Made by a program: the position numbers and the translations under genes | Shown here: positions 62,305-64,000 of the stretch, in pieces | Layout: each line of letters begins with the position of its first letter | Position numbering within the stretch: the first letter of the stretch is position 1 | The notes under the pieces: generated by a model | What the model saw: only the letters and a program-made list of their open reading frames with translations | Database searches by the model: none | What the model was told of the DNA's origin: nothing | Source: Vombatus ursinus | Lineage: Eukaryota; Chordata; Mammalia; Diprotodontia; Vombatidae | Assembly: GCF_900497805.2 (NCBI RefSeq) | Contig: NW_020954608.1 | Span: 12,110,589 to 12,174,588 of the forward strand | Direction: 5' to 3' | DNA: 64,000 bases

Positions 62305-62505
62305 TAAATATGTGTGTGTAAAGACAAACACACACATAGATATACACGCACACAGACACACACATATATACATGTATATAATATATGTTTATGTACACAT
62401 ATGTCCCTATAAATATATGCACATAAATATGTATATGCATACATATATGAGCATACATATACATATTTGCATGCACGCATATGCGTGTACACACACACAC
62501 ACACG
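62305..62505. repeat. Alternating CA/TA microsatellite cluster
   Basis: About 200 bp of ACAC, TATA and ATGC steps giving spurious reading frames on both strands. Confidence 0.92.
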
Positions 62506-63010
62506 TGTCTCAGCAAGGTCCACAGTTCTTCCAATGATGTCAGAGCAGATTTTAGTTATGCCTGACTACTCCCCACCCACCCTTTGTGCCGGTTCTTTGC
62601 TCCCTCACATTTCATAAAGCATTTTGCCTGATCTTTGCCTCTATCTATCTCTTCCCTTCCCCCCACTTCCTTCCCTTTACATTTATATAGTAAGTACTGT
62701 ATAAATGTTAGCTATTATTGCTATCCTCAATATTTAAGAAGTGAAAGAAATAAAACTCAGTCTGTAAGTTCTGTTCAACTCAAAGCCTGGATGTGTGAAG
62801 GGGACAATGGTGGATCCGAGTTGGGGAGCTAGGAGAAGCTCAGCAGCCAGAACTGACTCTGAGTCATGTCACTTTTCCTTTCACATCGTGTCAAAGACAG
62901 AAACTTTCGATCATCTCTACAACTACTAACTGCATAACTGGTTGGGCTGACTGACTACTCTGTACTTTGCTGAAAGAGTAAAGAGAAGTCCAGGAAGGCA
63001 TTATTCCATT
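62506..63010. other. Unassigned, with a MIR tail
   Basis: TATAGTAAGTACTGTATAAATG and TTAGCTATTATTG at 62684-62722 look like a MIR 3' end; the rest is unrecognised. Confidence 0.45.
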
Positions 63011-63014
63011 ATTT

Positions 63015-63095
63015 CCCTTTTGTTTTTGTATCACAGTGCCTAGACTAATGGCTAACACACAGTAAGTAGTTAATGAATTCTTGTTGATTAATCAC
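63015..63095 (+). mobile_element. L2 LINE 3' end
   Basis: TTTTGTTTTTGTATCACAG, GCCTAGACTAATGGC, TAACACACAGTAAGTAG, TTGTTGATTAATC. Confidence 0.8.
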
Positions 63096-63219
63096 CCTGT
63101 TTACCATCTTGTCTGTCCCCTCACATCCTTTAACTTTCCTTCTGCTCCTAAAGAACTATTTTCCAGCCCTTTGTTTCTTGGCCACTGAACTTTGTTGACC
63201 CCTCTACCTTAGCCATCCC

Positions 63220-63712
63220 CATAATTATGAAGAGAGAGGACTGGTAGAGTGAGGACACTACATTTGTATCATACTTAGAGAGTTTCTAAGGGAGAGTAAA
63301 GCAGGATGATGGAAGGTCTCAAGTTCATGACATATAAGGATCAATAAAAGGAAATAGGGATATTTCAAATAGAAAAGAAGATTCAGAGGGTCATGATAAC
63401 TCTCTTCTAGCGTCTGAAAGGCCATCATATAGAAGAACAATTAGATTTGTTCCTTTTGGGATTAAAGACCAGAACCAAGAACAATGGGTGGAAAGCGGGA
63501 AAAAAGTAGTCTTGATGTCAGAAAATAATAGTTCCTAACAATAGAACTGTCCTTGGAATGGACTTCTTCAAGAGGAAAGGACTTGCCAATCTTGGACCAT
63601 TTTTAAGCAGAGGCTAGATGACCACTTATTAGATACCTTATTGGGTTAGACTAGATGTTTCTCGAATTATCTTCCAACTTTCTAATCCTGGGATTCTATG
63701 TCTAGTCAATCT
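63220..63712 (+). mobile_element. CR1/L3 LINE 3' region
   Basis: TAGATTTGTTCCTTTTGGG, CTTGATGTCAGAAAATAATAG, TTCCTAACAATAGAACTGTCC, GCAGAGGCTAGATGACCAC, TTAGACTAGATGTTTCTCG. Confidence 0.85.
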
Positions 63713-64000
63713 AAAAAAGAATCACATATTACGGTTCTAGAAGAATCACTTGAAAAATGTTTCTGAACTAAAGAAAATGTACTTAGAACAAGAACTCTGA
63801 TCATCTGGCCCATGACTGATGGGTGTGATTCCATATTGAGGAAGTCTCCTATGTCTGCAGTTATGTTTTTTTTTTTATTAATCTCTTTTCATAGGGAGCT
63901 GCTAGCTCTCAAAGAAGAAAAAAGAACTTAACCTCCTTAGTGGTACTCCTTGAGAATAGCACTTTCCCCATCACGATGAATGGGCAAGGAAATTTATCAC
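63713..64000. other. Unassigned sequence
   Basis: No feature recognised up to the window end. Confidence 0.4.

Noticed and set aside
62246-62617. Overlapping CVCV/HTHI-rich frames on both strands
   Set aside because: Alternating CA/TA/TG simple sequence, plus a MAR1 edge.

Overview
The window looks like intergenic or intronic DNA from a marsupial, probably an Australian one. The case rests on the repeats. There are about a dozen MAR1 CORE-SINEs, whose 3' tail resembles the BovB/RTE LINE tail. There are about ten short poly(A)-tailed SINEs of the WSINE1 type. Older MIR/THER1, MIR3, L2 and CR1/L3 copies are abundant. The young SINE1 family I associate with Monodelphis was not seen. Family names come from memory of consensus sequences, not from a database search.

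No host protein-coding gene, tRNA, rRNA or other RNA gene could be supported. The open reading frames are short (162 codons at most), show no recognisable domain, and many fall inside repeats or simple sequence. The only recognisable coding remnants belong to transposable elements: an L1 ORF1 without ORF2 (about 1150-2110), a CR1/L3 reverse transcriptase C-terminus (about 12120-13430) and an L2 reverse transcriptase segment on the minus strand (about 38800-39490).

Layout. 0.3-3.1 kb: an ORF1-only L1 (HAL1-like), then a MAR1 and an L1 3' end. 3.1-14 kb: MIR, L2 and CR1 copies carrying several small hAT MITEs. 14-24 kb: dense SINEs, an RTE-like repeat and a 330-bp polypurine tract. 24-37 kb: CR1 and L2 pieces with longer unassigned stretches. 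37-41 kb: a long antisense L2 and an internally deleted Tigger1-like element. 42-49 kb: a SINE cluster, a 143-bp tandem repeat and a multiply nested L2. 49-64 kb: more MIR/L2, microsatellites, a 10-base assembly gap inside a (TCTA)n array at 57561-57570, and larger unassigned islands.

The nested insertions give a consistent order: CR1/L3, L2 and MIR3 are oldest, hAT MITEs, Tigger1-like and MAR1 are younger, and WSINE1-type SINEs are youngest. Five short hAT-type elements keep 8-bp target duplications, four of them perfect; one is only 51 bp long. The best candidates for something undescribed are the 51-bp hAT derivative, the roughly 900-bp sequence that splits an L2, the 143-bp tandem repeat and an unclassified dispersed pair at 14985 and 16585. 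I found no convincing retrovirus-like element and no new biological system.
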